From NCBI GenBank assembly GCA_945933905.1, contig CAMEQX010000085.1, forward strand, positions 1-6,159: a stretch of 6,159 nucleotides of DNA, in the 5' to 3' direction. The notes below the pieces were generated by a model. That model saw nothing but the letters and a program-made list of their open reading frames with translations, ran no database searches and was not told the origin of the DNA. The DNA is from an uncultured Clostridia bacterium. GTDB taxonomy: Bacteria; Bacillota; Clostridia; Oscillospirales; Ruminococcaceae. A program made the translations under genes and the position numbers. This document shows positions 5,988 to 6,159 of this stretch, piece by piece (within the stretch, counting starts at the first letter, position 1; every line of letters starts with the position of its first letter).

Positions 5988-6016
5988 AAACTCACGCACA
6001 AAATATGCGTGAGTTT
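5988..6016. terminator. Intrinsic terminator after rpmE
   Basis: An 11-bp perfect stem (AAACTCACGCA at 5988-5998 with TGCGTGAGTTT at 6006-6016) closes a 7-base loop. On the minus strand the stem's 3' arm runs into a TTTTT tract (5986-5990), as expected for ending the rpmE transcript about 55 bases past its stop. The plus strand also shows a T5 run (6019-6023), so the element could act in both directions, although no plus-strand gene is visible here. Confidence 0.85.
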
Positions 6017-6070
6017 CGTTTTTGAGATTTCTGCGCACCGAAAATACGGCTCAAAACCGCACCGCAGCAA

Positions 6071-6159
6071 TTACTTGCCGAGATTGTAGCGCTTCTTAAA
6101 TCTGTCAACGCGTCCGCCGCTGTCAACCAGCTTCTGCTTACCGGTGTAGAAGGGGTGGC
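6071..6159 (-). CDS. rpmE: Ribosomal protein L31 (bL31), C-terminal part
   Basis: This is a protein of the large ribosomal subunit. The last 28 codons and the TAA stop are present: the peptide starts HPFYTGKQKLVDSGGRVDRF and ends KKRYNLGK, an unmistakable bL31 C-terminus. The gene runs off the right edge. The two bases left of the truncated codon before His are GC. This fits TGC (the zinc-ligand Cys of the C+ form) but equally AGC (Ser of the zinc-free paralog), so the zinc-binding type cannot be decided here. It is followed by a strong terminator. Confidence 0.95.
   Translation of the reverse strand, partial: HPFYTGKQKLVDSGGRVDRFKKRYNLGK

Noticed and set aside
5144..6025. Long plus-strand open frame (293 codons) opposite the yigZ-family gene
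   Set aside because: It is the antisense of a clear YigZ protein. Its translation is arginine-rich and low in plausible structure, as expected of a shadow, and its left part is just the intergenic repeats.

Overview
The window looks like a chromosomal housekeeping locus of an anaerobic Firmicute, probably class Clostridia. The pointers are the gene order dgt-dnaG-rpoD, a short (337-residue) Dgt of the kind usual in that group, a primary sigma factor ending in the classic [13 protein letters not shown] tail, strong purine-rich Shine-Dalgarno sites, and two TTG/ATG start ambiguities that those sites resolve. I cannot name the genus. Nothing indicates a phage, plasmid or insertion sequence.

Layout. 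Nearly everything is on the minus strand, so transcription runs from the right edge to the left. At the right edge is the 3' end of rpmE (ribosomal protein L31, 6071-6159), closed by an 11-bp-stem terminator (5988-6016). Next is a yigZ/IMPACT-family gene with a TTG start (5342-5962). A 252-bp spacer follows, holding two 64-bp-spaced copies of a palindromic repeat, two adjacent operator-like dyads and a -10-like box. Then comes a tightly packed operon: dgt (4076-5089), an 11-bp gap, dnaG (2316-4064), a 1-base TAATG overlap, a canonical primary sigma factor rpoD/sigA (1231-2316), a 40-bp gap, and a second full-length RpoD-type sigma factor (123-1190). A hairpin terminator at 88-115 closes the operon. 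It is shared with a convergent plus-strand gene whose last 21 codons (2-67) look like the C-terminus of a methyl-accepting chemotaxis protein.

How the genes work together. The operon is a version of the 'macromolecular synthesis' operon: Dgt adjusts dNTP pools, DnaG primes replication and RpoD directs housekeeping transcription. The unusual part is the duplicated sigma factor. The downstream paralog keeps region 1.1 and identical promoter-reading helices in regions 2.4 and 4.2. It departs from the family at the core-RNAP interface (QEGN to QEGY), in the sigma finger (DSHLGDF to DSYLGDF) and in the C-terminal tail. I infer a second sigma that reads the same promoters but binds core, initiates or contacts activators differently. 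That tandem pair, and the unexplained repeats and dyads upstream of dgt, are the parts worth following up.
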